DNA from: Mucilaginibacter sp.
GTDB lineage: Bacteria > Bacteroidota > Bacteroidia > Sphingobacteriales > Sphingobacteriaceae
Direction: 5' to 3'
DNA: 33,957 nt
Assembly (NCBI GenBank): GCA_028288085.1
Contig: JAQBOK010000370.1
Location: forward strand, 1 to 33,957
A program made the position numbers and the translations under genes. Below the pieces are notes generated by a model. The model did no database searches. It had not been told where the DNA came from and was given only the letters and a program-made list of their open reading frames with translations. Positions within the stretch are counted from its first letter, which is position 1. Each line of letters starts with the position of its first letter. This document shows positions 24,141 through 32,759 of this stretch, piece after piece.

Positions 24141-24227
24141 CGGCTTAAAATTACGGTGCAATTATAAGTTTTTGGTGATAAACTGCAGAAATATAATTTT
24201 TTTAAAATAAATCACCCCCTTGATGCA

Positions 24228-24247
24228 ACCTGTTTTTAAAAACAGGT
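24228..24247. promoter_or_regulatory. 20-bp perfect palindrome upstream of the DUF1493 gene
   Basis: ACCTGTTTTTAAAAACAGGT is exactly self-complementary. It lies in the divergent gap between the HAD gene and the DUF1493 gene, ending 39 bases before the ATG at 24286, which suits an operator. It also argues against the upstream start of that gene at 24220. Confidence 0.5.
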
Positions 24248-24285
24248 GTCTTATAACCAGAGTGATCGAAAAAAATTCATTTAAA

Positions 24286-24645
24286 ATGGAAGAAGTACTG
24301 CCCGAATTAAAAGAATTTATTACCGGATATTGTGAGCGATACAAAATACAAAAGGTTGATCCGGATGCACTGACGGTGAATACCAGTATCGATCTTGACC
24401 TGGATATTTTTGATATTGAGATCGATCTTTTTTTGGCTGAGTTTACAAATACCTTTCGTATTGACGACTCTAAATTTACCTGGTACAAATATGGATATCC
24501 GAAAGGATCATATACTGTGGACATGATAAAAATTTTATTTGGCTACCGCTCAAACTGGGTAAAACGGGTAGCCAACAGGGTATATAAACCAAAATTCAGA
24601 GTTCGAAACCTGCAAGAAGCCATGAAAACGGGCCGACTGGTATAA
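24286..24645 (+). CDS. DUF1493 family protein
   Basis: A small acidic protein related to DUF1493, a family mostly described from enterobacteria and with no proven role. Residues run MEEVLPELKEFITGYCERY, then NTSIDLDLDIFDIEIDLFLAEFTNTFRID, the family signature 'DxDLDxxDxDxxxFLxxFxxxFxID', and WYKYGYPKGSYTVDMIKILFG. The central Asp-rich helix recalls an acyl-carrier-like fold, although no DSL phosphopantetheine site is seen. The ATG at 24286 (119 residues) is preferred; upstream codons would place the start inside a palindrome. Function is unknown. Confidence 0.72.
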   Translation: MEEVLPELKEFITGYCERYKIQKVDPDALTVNTSIDLDLDIFDIEIDLFLAEFTNTFRIDDSKFTWYKYGYPKGSYTVDMIKILFGYRSNWVKRVANRVYKPKFRVRNLQEAMKTGRLV

Positions 24646-24667
24646 AACAAACAAAGACACTGTGTGG

Positions 24668-24738
24668 GGAACGGAGTAGTTCTAATCGGTGGGTCAGCTT
24701 TCAAATTCTAAGCCTGCTGGTTGGGATTACTTCGTTCC
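24668..24738. repeat. Hairpin-like dispersed-repeat element between DUF1493 and EEP genes
   Basis: GGAACGGAGTA (24668-24678) faces TACTTCGTTCC (24728-24738), an inverse match with one mismatch, in a 71-base segment with further weak pairing (TAATC/GGATTA). It resembles the short intergenic repeats containing 'ACTTCGTTCC' seen in Sphingobacteriaceae. It may also serve as a bidirectional transcript end. Confidence 0.5.
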
Positions 24739-24759
24739 ATGCAATAGAAAACGAGTTGA

Positions 24760-25473
24760 TCAGATATTAAAATTCACGATCAAAGGCATGTGATCGCTGT
24801 GCATTTTCCAATCTTCGTGCCTTCCTATTTCCACATATTGTAATTTCTCCATCAGTTCATTTGAAGCGAAGCAGTAATCTAAATGATAAGGCTTATTCAA
24901 ATGTCTGTATAAATGAAAAGTAGCATGTTTTTCTTTGCCCTGTACTTGCTTAAAATGATGGTGATAAGTACTCTTAATTTGTTTTAACTCAAGCGCCTCA
25001 ACTACCGCTGAATGATTCCATTTCCTGCGGGGCTTATCCCAAATGGTATTACTGTTGAAATCACCAATCAAAATAGTTTTTTCATTTTTTATCAGTTCAT
25101 CATAATTATGAATGGCTTTCCATACCTGTCCAATGTATTGATTAATGGTATCTGACGGATTATTTGCCCAAATAGCAAACATGGTGAAATCAACTGGTCC
25201 CCGGGTTACTGATATCGGGAGGACCGTTTTAAAATCGGAATTATGTATCGTCAAAAGCTGTAGTTTATAATCGTTGAAAGAAAAAACACCAAGCCCCTTA
25301 TTAGGGTTTTCGCCGTACCAGATAATGTTATCAGGCTGTTTCGAAAATAAAGAGAATTTTAACACGTCAGGATTTTCACATTCCGGAACGATCAAAATAT
25401 CAGGATCATATTTCAATATCCAATCAGATTTCTTCCTGAAAGCCATATTACAATTCCACGTAATTATCTTCAT
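24760..25473 (-). CDS. Endonuclease/exonuclease/phosphatase (EEP) family protein
   Basis: Metal-dependent phosphodiesterase of the EEP superfamily (DNase I/ExoIII-like). Key motifs are MKIITWNCNMAFRKK (Asn of WN), ILIVPECENP (metal Glu31), TILIGDFNSNTIWDK (catalytic Asp and Asn), and the final MHSDHMPLIVNF with the SDH triad. There is no signal peptide or extra domain, so it acts in the cytoplasm. Length is 237 residues. Targets may be nucleic acid or a small phosphodiester; the sequence does not settle this. Confidence 0.88.
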   Translation of the reverse strand: MKIITWNCNMAFRKKSDWILKYDPDILIVPECENPDVLKFSLFSKQPDNIIWYGENPNKGLGVFSFNDYKLQLLTIHNSDFKTVLPISVTRGPVDFTMFAIWANNPSDTINQYIGQVWKAIHNYDELIKNEKTILIGDFNSNTIWDKPRRKWNHSAVVEALELKQIKSTYHHHFKQVQGKEKHATFHLYRHLNKPYHLDYCFASNELMEKLQYVEIGRHEDWKMHSDHMPLIVNFNI

Positions 25474-25593
25474 CCTATACTAAGGTAGTTAAAGGTTGAA
25501 TATACAGGCTGCACCTAAATGCTAAATCTGAATTTTTTATCTGAAAAGGATTTGTAATTATTTACATTTATCTCTCTTTAAACCCGGATTGTG

Positions 25594-27570
25594 ATGTATT
25601 CAGTTTCCCGTTTCATAGTTTTGCTATTACTATTTACTGCACCTTACGCGTTTGCCAAACAAGGCTTTACCGTTAGTTCTCCTGATAAAAAAATACTATT
25701 TATTTTAAGTTCTGACCAGGTGGGATTGACATACCAGGTTAGTTATAAGGGGGAATTGCTGGTTGATAGCTCAAGGCTGAGCATCAGTTTTAAAGAGGGC
25801 GGCGTATTTGGAAAAAATGTCAAATTAGGAAAGCCCATTCTTGAAAAAGTGGAAGAGGATTATAATCTCATAGTTGGTAAGAGTAGCAAAGTACATAGCA
25901 TAAGTAACCAATTAGTCATATCAGCTACTGAACAAAGTGGCTTAAAGAGACAATTAAATATTGAAGTGAGGGTCTTTAACGATGGCGCGGCTTTTCGTTA
26001 TCAAATACCCGGACAGCCGCATTGGCAAAGTGTTGAAATTACTGACGAAGCCAATACTTTCAATCTAACTCATGATCCGGTTGCGCTTACGCTTTTTAGA
26101 GAAAATTATATCACTTCGCACGAGGGTTTGTACGATAAACTGCCTTTAAGCAAAATAAAAGCGGATACCCTGATGGATATGCCTGCCTTGTTTGAATTTC
26201 CGAAAGGGATATATATGGCCATTACAGAAGCGAATCTATTAGATTATGCGGGAATGTACCTTATCAAACACAATGGGATGTTACAAAGCAGCTTGTCGCC
26301 ATTACCGCACCAAACAGATATCAAAGTTATAGCCAAATTACCACACAACAGCCCGTGGCGGGTAATGATGATTAGTGATAGGGTAGGAGCGCTAATAGAA
26401 TCAAACATACTGACTAACCTGAGTGAGCCGTGCCGTGTTAAAGATATATCATGGATAAAGCCGGGAAAAACTACTTTTCCCTGGTGGAACGGTAATGTTA
26501 CACCAGATACTTCTTTTGCACCGGGCAACAACTATGAAACCAATATGTATTATGTGAATTTTTGTGCGCAAAATAACCTTAGTTATCACACTGTTGTTGA
26601 ATACGGCCTGCACGAATGGTATGTAAATGATGGCGCAGGCTTTCAACCCGGCCCGCATGCAGACCCGTCAAAAGCCGTTCCCGGACTGGATATGCAGCAG
26701 CTTTGTGATTCTGCGGCAAAAGTTGGTGTTGGTATCAGGGTTTGGGTGCATTTTTATGCATTATATCCTAAATTGGATGAGACCTTTGCGCAATATGAAA
26801 AATGGGGGATTAAAGGTCTGATGTGCGATTTTATGGATCGTGATGACCAGGAAATGGTGAATATGCAGGAGGAGATATTGCAAAAAGCGGCACAGCATCA
26901 TTTGCATATACAATTTCATGGGGCTTACAAGCCAACCGGAACAAGCCGCACTTATCCCAATGAGTTTACCCGTGAGGGTTCGCTTAATTATGAAAATGAT
27001 AAATGGGGCGAACGGGTTACACCAGACGCAGATGTCAATATCGCCTTCACGCGCTTGCTTGCAGGTTCAACCGATTATCATTTAGGGGGTTTCAGGGCTG
27101 CTAATCATAAAACATTTAAGGCGCACTATACGGCTCCAATGGTACTGGGTACGCGTTGCCATATGCTGGGTATGTATGTGGTATTAGAGAATGCACAGGG
27201 TATGGAATGTGATTACCCTGATGCCTATATCGGTCAGCCGGGGTTTGAGTTTTTAAAACAGGTGCCCCTTACCTGGGATGAAACAAAAGTACTAAATGCC
27301 AAGGTGAGCGACTATGTGACCATAGCCCGCCGCAAAGGGAATGAATGGTATATCGGTACCATCAGCAATAATGCAGCACATAACATCAAAACGGCCTTGT
27401 CTTTTTTACCTGCCGGAGAATATACCGCTGAGATTTACAGCGATGCCCCCGATGCAGACAAAGACCCTAATCATTTGGTGAAAGTTGTACAGAAAGTAAA
27501 TAATGAAAGTGTTATTACTACTAACCTTGCTGCCGGTGGCGGACAGGTGCTACGCTTGTATAAGAAATGA
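25594..27570 (+). CDS. Glycoside hydrolase family 97 (retaining alpha-galactosidase-like)
   Basis: Secreted glycosidase of GH97, a family abundant in Bacteroidota. The signal peptide (about 1-22, ending YAFAK) leads to the N-terminal beta-sandwich (about 25-280), the catalytic (beta/alpha)8 barrel (about 285-560) and the C-terminal beta domain. The barrel contains MCDFMDRDDQEMVNMQEE; Asp412 aligns with the nucleophile of retaining alpha-galactosidases of the family, whereas inverting alpha-glucosidases (SusB type) lack it. Also seen are IQFHGAYKPTGTSRTYPNE and DYHLGGFRA. The ATG at 25594 is preferred over GTG 25591. It stands alone, with no SusCD genes, so the sugar source is unclear. Confidence 0.9.
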   Translation: MYSVSRFIVLLLLFTAPYAFAKQGFTVSSPDKKILFILSSDQVGLTYQVSYKGELLVDSSRLSISFKEGGVFGKNVKLGKPILEKVEEDYNLIVGKSSKVHSISNQLVISATEQSGLKRQLNIEVRVFNDGAAFRYQIPGQPHWQSVEITDEANTFNLTHDPVALTLFRENYITSHEGLYDKLPLSKIKADTLMDMPALFEFPKGIYMAITEANLLDYAGMYLIKHNGMLQSSLSPLPHQTDIKVIAKLPHNSPWRVMMISDRVGALIESNILTNLSEPCRVKDISWIKPGKTTFPWWNGNVTPDTSFAPGNNYETNMYYVNFCAQNNLSYHTVVEYGLHEWYVNDGAGFQPGPHADPSKAVPGLDMQQLCDSAAKVGVGIRVWVHFYALYPKLDETFAQYEKWGIKGLMCDFMDRDDQEMVNMQEEILQKAAQHHLHIQFHGAYKPTGTSRTYPNEFTREGSLNYENDKWGERVTPDADVNIAFTRLLAGSTDYHLGGFRAANHKTFKAHYTAPMVLGTRCHMLGMYVVLENAQGMECDYPDAYIGQPGFEFLKQVPLTWDETKVLNAKVSDYVTIARRKGNEWYIGTISNNAAHNIKTALSFLPAGEYTAEIYSDAPDADKDPNHLVKVVQKVNNESVITTNLAAGGGQVLRLYKK

Positions 27571-27586
27571 TTTTTTTATTCCTTTT

Positions 27587-27646
27587 TCATACTGAGCATA
27601 GCAAAGAGTCTTCGCGAGTAGATGCTTAGTTATCTATACCATGACA
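27587..27646. repeat. Possible decayed dispersed repeat
   Basis: CATACTGAGCATAGC then TCTTCGCGAGTAGATGCTTAG and ending CATGACA recalls a common intergenic hairpin of Bacteroidota (CATGCTGAGC...GCATGACA), but the arms have diverged. Identification rests on memory of that pattern. Confidence 0.3.
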
Positions 27647-27655
27647 AATCGTAAC

Positions 27656-27877
27656 CTACAGATCCGTAACTCTTGTATGCTTCCGTTTAATATACTTGCG
27701 GAAATCGAGCACAATTCCGGCAAAGAAATATACGATCAGTGGGAAACCAACGGCTAAAAATGAAGAGTAAATAAAAAACAAACGTATTTTGGAGATCGAG
27801 ATATTAAAGCGTTCTCCAAGGTAGGTACATACTCCGAATGAGTATCGTTCAAAAAAAGTTATTATCCGTTGCAACAT
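27656..27877 (-). CDS. PspC-domain small membrane protein
   Basis: A 73-residue protein made of a PspC-like domain: an N-terminal RIITFFERYSFGVCTYLGER stretch, the typical 'ISKIRLFFIYSSFL', and a helix 'AVGFPLIVYFFAGIVLDF' with a basic tail. PspC domains occur in stress-response membrane proteins; this lone domain may serve as a membrane-stress or stability factor. Its ATG starts 1 base after the TGA of the upstream DUF2851 gene, which implies coupled translation. Function remains an inference. Confidence 0.83.
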   Translation of the reverse strand: MLQRIITFFERYSFGVCTYLGERFNISISKIRLFFIYSSFLAVGFPLIVYFFAGIVLDFRKYIKRKHTRVTDL

Positions 27878-27878
27878 A

Positions 27879-29168
27879 TCAGGCCATTCTTAGTATCTTA
27901 TTTCCAACGCCGCATTGCAGGCATTTCTTATAATCGCAATAATTATTTTTTAATTCGAGCAATGCCTGCGAATCAAATGCAGTATTTACCTTTATACCCA
28001 GCAAATCGAAATTTGTTACAATATTATTTTGCTCGGCCGGTAATTGCTCTAATAATTTCAAGCTCCGGTTAATGTAGTATTCCTGTTGGTTATGCTTGCC
28101 ATAACTGAATAAAAATAACACAAAAGTATTTAATAAAAGGATATCAATAGAAGATTGTCCCAAACTTTTTGATATTAGTTTTGATTCAGCTTCAAACCGG
28201 TAATGATTTTCCCAGTATGGGTTAACTTCCAAATCGGTAAATAATTTTCTTAAACCGGCAATATCTTTTATCTCGAGTACTTTAGAGAACAGGTGGTTTG
28301 ACCGTACCGCCAACGCGGCAAACTGCGCCAGCCTGATGGTAGGAAAATTTTGAGGCCGCATTCGTAAAAACTTCCATAAATGCTTTTCAATAGGGGTGAG
28401 GCCGTACTTCTTTCTCAGAAACGAGTACTCTTCTTTCAGGCTTTTAGGGTAACCATTGGTAAAGTCATCTTCCAAAAATCCCGCCTGCCCAAATATCATT
28501 GCTTCAATTTGCAAAGCATTGTTTTTGTGCTTTGCAAGAGTGAGTTGTGGCAATGATTTTGCCATGAGTTCAAAGGGAACCGCATTAGTCTTAAAACCAA
28601 ACTGCGCCGCCAAAAATTGGTAAAAAGTTTCTTCCCAGTCGCCACGGTTTTTATTGAGCGCAGCTATTACTGCTGCCGATCGTTTTTCCAGGCGTTCTAC
28701 CAATACCCTCGTAAGCCAGTTGCGCAGGGTAACATCGTCTACAAAGCTGATACTGCCTTCGCATGGAATGATCTGCTGGTTGCCATACACCAGGTGATGG
28801 TAGCGGTTGTATAAGTCTGGTGATATGCGTTCATGCAACTCCAATGTCGGTACAGGTCTTCCATCGGGCATTATTAATGGTTCATCATCCCGGTAAACTA
28901 CATGCAGTATAATATTATTGTAGGCGTTATCAATAGTATGCTTGTGTTTACGCCAGTCGGAAGAAGACAGGTGCAACTCCACATTGCCAGCCCAGGTAGT
29001 ATCGCCAATGCGCAGCCTTGCATTCTGAAAGTCGGGACCCGAATCGCTGTTTTGTAATCCTGCTGAAAATATTTCTATCGTTTCGCCAGTAGTAGTTTGA
29101 AGGTTTTCACGCTCAAACAGGCGGAATTTCCATACATATTGCAAAAAATCTTCGGTGAAAAACATCAT
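27879..29168 (-). CDS. DUF2851 family protein
   Basis: A Bacteroidota-specific family of unknown function. From the ATG at 29168 (or 29165) it reads MMFFTEDFLQYVWKFRLFE; the frame is open to 29336, but the extra 56 residues overlap the start of the MFS gene and are not conserved in type. Recognisable segments are IFSAGLQNSDSGPDFQNARLRIGDTTWAGNVELHL, LILHVVYRDDEP-type text (NIILHVVYRDDEP), and QQIIPCEGSISFVDDVTLRNWL. The gene ends at 27879 and its stop is one base from the PspC start, forming a two-gene operon. At about 429 residues it has normal length. The pattern GPDFQNARLRI suggests a nuclease-like fold, but that is a guess. Confidence 0.83.
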   Translation of the reverse strand: MMFFTEDFLQYVWKFRLFERENLQTTTGETIEIFSAGLQNSDSGPDFQNARLRIGDTTWAGNVELHLSSSDWRKHKHTIDNAYNNIILHVVYRDDEPLIMPDGRPVPTLELHERISPDLYNRYHHLVYGNQQIIPCEGSISFVDDVTLRNWLTRVLVERLEKRSAAVIAALNKNRGDWEETFYQFLAAQFGFKTNAVPFELMAKSLPQLTLAKHKNNALQIEAMIFGQAGFLEDDFTNGYPKSLKEEYSFLRKKYGLTPIEKHLWKFLRMRPQNFPTIRLAQFAALAVRSNHLFSKVLEIKDIAGLRKLFTDLEVNPYWENHYRFEAESKLISKSLGQSSIDILLLNTFVLFLFSYGKHNQQEYYINRSLKLLEQLPAEQNNIVTNFDLLGIKVNTAFDSQALLELKNNYCDYKKCLQCGVGNKILRMA

Positions 29169-29190
29169 CCCAAGATAGGCAACATATGGA

Positions 29191-29208
29191 TAAAAGCAAT
29201 TGCTTTTA
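29191..29208. promoter_or_regulatory. 18-bp perfect palindrome upstream of DUF2851
   Basis: TAAAAGCAATTGCTTTTA is fully self-complementary. It lies in the divergent gap, 23 bases before the DUF2851 start and about 100 bases before the KgtP-like gene, so it could act as an operator for either. Confidence 0.5.
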
Positions 29209-29311
29209 CCGGGGATTAATTTACTTTTATGGACATATATAACAATGTCATTCGGACCTGCCTGCAATAGCCAGGTTTTAAATAACATTATGAAATTAAA
29301 TGTAGATTTTA

Positions 29312-30604
29312 ATGCAGCTACCAACCGATAACCCAACCATCATCATCAACCGCATCAAATCCATCATCGGCGGATCGCTGGGTAACCTGGTTGAATGGTA
29401 CGATTGGTATATCTACTCCTTCTTTTCCCTATATTTTGCCGGCACGTTTTTCCCGATGGCTAACCCTACTGTTCGCTTGTTGAACACCGCAGGGATATTT
29501 GCCATCGGCTTTTTAATGCGCCCTATAGGCGGATGGCTAATGGGCACTTTTGCCGACAGAAAGGGACGTAAAACCGCGCTTACATTTTCGGTATTGCTGA
29601 TGAGCGTCGGCTCTTTACTAATTGCCGTTATACCCGGTTACAAGCAAATTGGCATAGCAGCGCCCATATTACTGCTGTTAGCCCGCATCATACAAGGATT
29701 AAGCGTTGGAGGCGAATACGGCACCAGCGCCACTTATCTTAGCGAGATGGCCACCAAAAAACACCGGGGCTTTTATTCCAGCTTTCAGTATGTAACCTTA
29801 ATTATGGGCCAATTGGTAGCAGCGGGTGTTTTAGTTTTGCTGCAAAAGGTATTTTTAACTGAAGAACAACTGCATGCCTGGGGCTGGCGTATTCCCTTTG
29901 TGTTTGGGGCAATACTGGCCATCACGGTGATGTACCTTAGGCGCAGTCTGCAGGAACCTGCCTCATTTACCAAAGAACGTTCTAAAGATGACAGGGGAAC
30001 TTTAAAGGCATTAGCACAGCATCCAAAAGCGGTATTTACTGTTGTTTGCCTTACTATAGGGGGCACGGTAGCGTTTTATACATTTACCACTTACATGCAA
30101 AAATTCCTGGTGAATACGGCCAAATTTAGCAATGGCGATGCTACTCTTGTATCTACACTTACCTTAATTGTATTTATGCTGCTACAGCCGGTTTTTGGAT
30201 TGTTATCAGATAAAATAGGTCGTAAACCGCTGTTGATAGGTTTTGGTATTTTGGGTGCACTGGCTACCGTACCTATTATGACTGTTTTAAGTACTACTAA
30301 AGAGATGTGGCCGGCATTTATGCTCATCATGTGCGCATTGATCATTACCAGCGGATATACTTCAATTAACGCTGTGGTGAAGGCCGAGCTTTTTCCGGCG
30401 AGAGTGCGTGCGCTGGGTGTTGGCTTTCCATATGCCGTTGCAGTTTCTATTTTTGGAGGAACGGCTGAACCATTAGCTTTATCATTTAAAGAACATCATC
30501 ATCCTCAATGGTTTTACTGGTATGTGAGCGGCTGTATCGCTATATCGCTTTTGGCTTATATCATTATGCCGGATACCAAAAAACACTCTAAAATAGAAGA
30601 CTAA
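29312..30604 (+). CDS. kgtP: MFS metabolite:H+ symporter, KgtP (alpha-ketoglutarate permease)-like
   Basis: Inner-membrane symporter of the metabolite:H+ symporter subfamily, with about 12 transmembrane helices. It is very like E. coli KgtP throughout: GGSLGNLVEWYDWYIYSFFS at the N-terminus, GFLMRPIGGWLMGTFADRKG (the loop 2-3 motif), LLLLARIIQGLSVGGEYGT, FYSSFQYVTLIMGQL and WGWRIPFVFGA. A second loop motif, LLSDKIGRKPLL, begins the second half. Alpha-ketoglutarate or a related dicarboxylate is the probable substrate. Length of 430 residues is normal. It is divergent from DUF2851 and convergent with the Asp-box lipoprotein with a 2-base gap. Confidence 0.88.
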   Translation: MQLPTDNPTIIINRIKSIIGGSLGNLVEWYDWYIYSFFSLYFAGTFFPMANPTVRLLNTAGIFAIGFLMRPIGGWLMGTFADRKGRKTALTFSVLLMSVGSLLIAVIPGYKQIGIAAPILLLLARIIQGLSVGGEYGTSATYLSEMATKKHRGFYSSFQYVTLIMGQLVAAGVLVLLQKVFLTEEQLHAWGWRIPFVFGAILAITVMYLRRSLQEPASFTKERSKDDRGTLKALAQHPKAVFTVVCLTIGGTVAFYTFTTYMQKFLVNTAKFSNGDATLVSTLTLIVFMLLQPVFGLLSDKIGRKPLLIGFGILGALATVPIMTVLSTTKEMWPAFMLIMCALIITSGYTSINAVVKAELFPARVRALGVGFPYAVAVSIFGGTAEPLALSFKEHHHPQWFYWYVSGCIAISLLAYIIMPDTKKHSKIED

Positions 30605-30606
30605 TA

Positions 30607-31920
30607 TTATGGCAGGTAATAAAATATTCCGTAACCAGGGCTGCCCAATACAAAGGTTGAGTTTTTAGACATGGTGTATGATAGCGATCCATAGGATGAA
30701 AATTGAGCGCCAATATTGCTGTAACTCGAAAAATTAGCGGTCTTATAAACGCCACGTCCTGCGAATGAAAAATAATAAATGCCGCCCAACTTGCTTATCT
30801 GGGTTATATTAGGATAGCTTGAATTAGCGCTGCTCATTGAAAGTACGCTATTCCAGGTTTTACTGCTATCGGTTGATTTATAAATAATGCCATTTGTATT
30901 GGGCCCATTGTGAGGAGTGCCTATATACATGTCGCCATTATCATCAATAAATATCGATTCTACGCTTGCTAAAAGAAAATTGCCTAAAGCAGTGCCCTGG
31001 TTTGCCCAACTATTACCACCATCAACTGATTTATATAATTCAGAATCGGGGCCAATGATGTACAGGTCTCCATTCAGTTGTTCGCATGGATAATAACACC
31101 GGCCATCAGGCAACAAATAGTCAGACTCTATCCAGGTTACGCCTTTATCACTTGACATATAAACACCGCCATCGCCTGTAAATATCAATTTTCCGCTGCT
31201 GGTATAGGCCAGGTCGGCAAAGCCTGCTGCATCAGCAATACCGCTGCTTATATTGGTCCAGTTTTGCCCATTGTCTTTTGAATAAAACACACCATTATCC
31301 TGGGTGGCTAAAAATATTTCATTTTGCCCTGTAGTGACGATCTTACTGATAAAGTAACTCTTAGAGAAAGTTTTCAACGGATGCCAGCTTGTGGAGTTAT
31401 CATCTGAATAGTATAAATAATCAACCCTGTTAAGAGATAACAATAGGCGGCCCGAGCTTAAAACACTAACATTGTTTACAGGGAAATTTTGCACACAACC
31501 TCCCTGGTGCCAGCCATGTAAGGCTGCTATCCCAATGGCAGTTGCTCCAACGGAATCTTTTTTGTTACGGTTATTATCTAATAATACTATATCAAGCGTT
31601 TGGCCACCTGTTTCTCCGCTCAGGTTCCAGGCATAAGAGGCCTGTCCACCGGCTGATGTTGTTTGTTCCGGAATACTTGCATCTTCGCAGCCCGATCTTT
31701 TAAACTGCACAATGTAATTACTAACAGGTGCTCCATTATTTGTTATTTTAACCCTAATCGAGTCCTTCAGTAAATTGCCTACTGTATCTTTTTGATTGTT
31801 GCCTTGTATAATTTGAATCTTTAACCCGGTTTCAGTATCGCCCGGTGTTGGGTGCTTATCTTTTTTGCAGCCAAAGCAGCATATCAGCAGTATCAATACA
31901 GTATAAAAAAAATTCTTCAT
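30607..31920 (-). CDS. Asp-box (BNR) repeat lipoprotein with N-terminal Ig-like domain
   Basis: Probable surface or periplasmic lipoprotein. The N-terminus reads LLICCFGCKKD, a lipobox with Cys at about 15-18, followed by a linker and an Ig/Big1-like segment (about 30-135). After that is a beta-propeller built from Asp-box repeats: SDDNSTSW, SKDNGQNW, SSDKGVTW, SVDGGNSW and STDSSKTW. These match S-x-D-x-G-x-T/S-W. Such propellers occur in sialidases and in glycan- or protein-binding proteins, but no catalytic sialidase residues could be seen. At 437 residues it is complete. Function is probably binding rather than hydrolysis. An inverted repeat sits 2 bases before its ATG. Confidence 0.84.
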   Translation of the reverse strand: MKNFFYTVLILLICCFGCKKDKHPTPGDTETGLKIQIIQGNNQKDTVGNLLKDSIRVKITNNGAPVSNYIVQFKRSGCEDASIPEQTTSAGGQASYAWNLSGETGGQTLDIVLLDNNRNKKDSVGATAIGIAALHGWHQGGCVQNFPVNNVSVLSSGRLLLSLNRVDYLYYSDDNSTSWHPLKTFSKSYFISKIVTTGQNEIFLATQDNGVFYSKDNGQNWTNISSGIADAAGFADLAYTSSGKLIFTGDGGVYMSSDKGVTWIESDYLLPDGRCYYPCEQLNGDLYIIGPDSELYKSVDGGNSWANQGTALGNFLLASVESIFIDDNGDMYIGTPHNGPNTNGIIYKSTDSSKTWNSVLSMSSANSSYPNITQISKLGGIYYFSFAGRGVYKTANFSSYSNIGAQFSSYGSLSYTMSKNSTFVLGSPGYGIFYYLP

Positions 31921-31922
31921 AT

Positions 31923-31950
31923 ATTAAATCTCGCGCGTACGGGATTTAAT
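31923..31950 (-). promoter_or_regulatory. Inverted repeat at the translation start of the Asp-box lipoprotein
   Basis: ATTAAATC (31923-31930) is the exact inverse of GATTTAAT (31943-31950). Pairing extends three more positions inward with one mismatch. It begins 2 bases before the start codon, so in RNA it would hide the ribosome-binding region; in DNA it may be an operator. Confidence 0.45.
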
Positions 31951-32046
31951 ACGGTTAAAAGCGGAGTAAGGTTATAAAATGATGCAAAAACAATTCTCTA
32001 GTGATCTTCCCATTTTATGGCTTAATGGTTAATAATCAGATGTTTG

Positions 32047-32739
32047 CTATTGTGCAACCAGGCCGGATATGACATTGATGCTTAAAGCTACTATGGCAGT
32101 GTTAAAAGCAAATGAAATTAATCCGTGCAGCAATGCATGCCGGCGTATCAGGCGCGATGATATTTCCACATCCGATACCTGGAAAGTCATACCTATAACA
32201 AAAGAGAAGTATGCAAAGTCAAGGTAATCCGGTTCAAGTTCATCAGGGAATTGAAGACCACCACCTTTCCTGGGTTTCCCGTCATCAGTATCTGTATCAT
32301 AGTACAAATGAGCGTAACGCATAGTAAATACTGTATGAACCAAAACCCACGATACGATAACCGCGCTCATTGCAAGAAGAATATGACTTGAAACGCTCGC
32401 ATTGCCGTGCCCTTTAGCGGATTTCAACAAAAAAACAATAGCCACCAGGCTCATTAGCGAGGCAACAATCACAAATAGAAATAAAATATACCTGCTTGAA
32501 TCCTGTAACTTGGCAATTTTGCGTACCTCTAATGGGTGCGACCAAAAGATGGCTACCCAATCTAAAACGATAATGGTCAATGCAAATACGATCCAGATGG
32601 ATAGTACCTGGGCAGGGATAGATGTTACACTCCTGAAAATAAAATATCCTATGATGCTAAAAGCAAGCGCTACATACAAGCGATAATGAGCATCCATACG
32701 GAATATTAACGCGCGGCCATTGGTGATTTGTCTGGGCAT
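32047..32739 (-). CDS. DUF1345 family membrane protein
   Basis: Integral membrane protein of uncharacterised family DUF1345. About five hydrophobic helices (about residues 20-35, 42-62, 85-110, 122-142 and 205-225). Family features are DAHYRLYVALAFSIIGYFIF, TFTMRYAHLYYDT-like (VFTMRYAHLYYDTD) and the late DYLDFAYFSFVIGMTFQVSD. The ATG at 32739 (MPRQITNGRALIF) is preferred over a TTG two codons earlier. It is the last of three same-strand genes, argH-ywbE-DUF1345, with a 20-base gap to ywbE. No function is established. Confidence 0.87.
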   Translation of the reverse strand: MPRQITNGRALIFRMDAHYRLYVALAFSIIGYFIFRSVTSIPAQVLSIWIVFALTIIVLDWVAIFWSHPLEVRKIAKLQDSSRYILFLFVIVASLMSLVAIVFLLKSAKGHGNASVSSHILLAMSAVIVSWVLVHTVFTMRYAHLYYDTDTDDGKPRKGGGLQFPDELEPDYLDFAYFSFVIGMTFQVSDVEISSRLIRRHALLHGLISFAFNTAIVALSINVISGLVAQ

Positions 32740-32759
32740 ATTCAATTGCTAAGCTACAT

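Noticed and set aside
24162..24524. Minus-strand frame of 120 codons opposite DUF1493
   Set aside because: It is low in domain-like features, and the plus frame has a clear DUF1493 signature.
459..27570. Polysaccharide utilisation locus
   Set aside because: GH28, GH97 and the TonB receptor are far apart, with no SusD, sulfatase or hybrid two-component sensor between them.
29169..29336. 56-residue extension of DUF2851
   Set aside because: It overlaps the first codons of the KgtP-like gene on the other strand and covers an 18-bp palindrome; the family start is at the MMFFTEDF codons.
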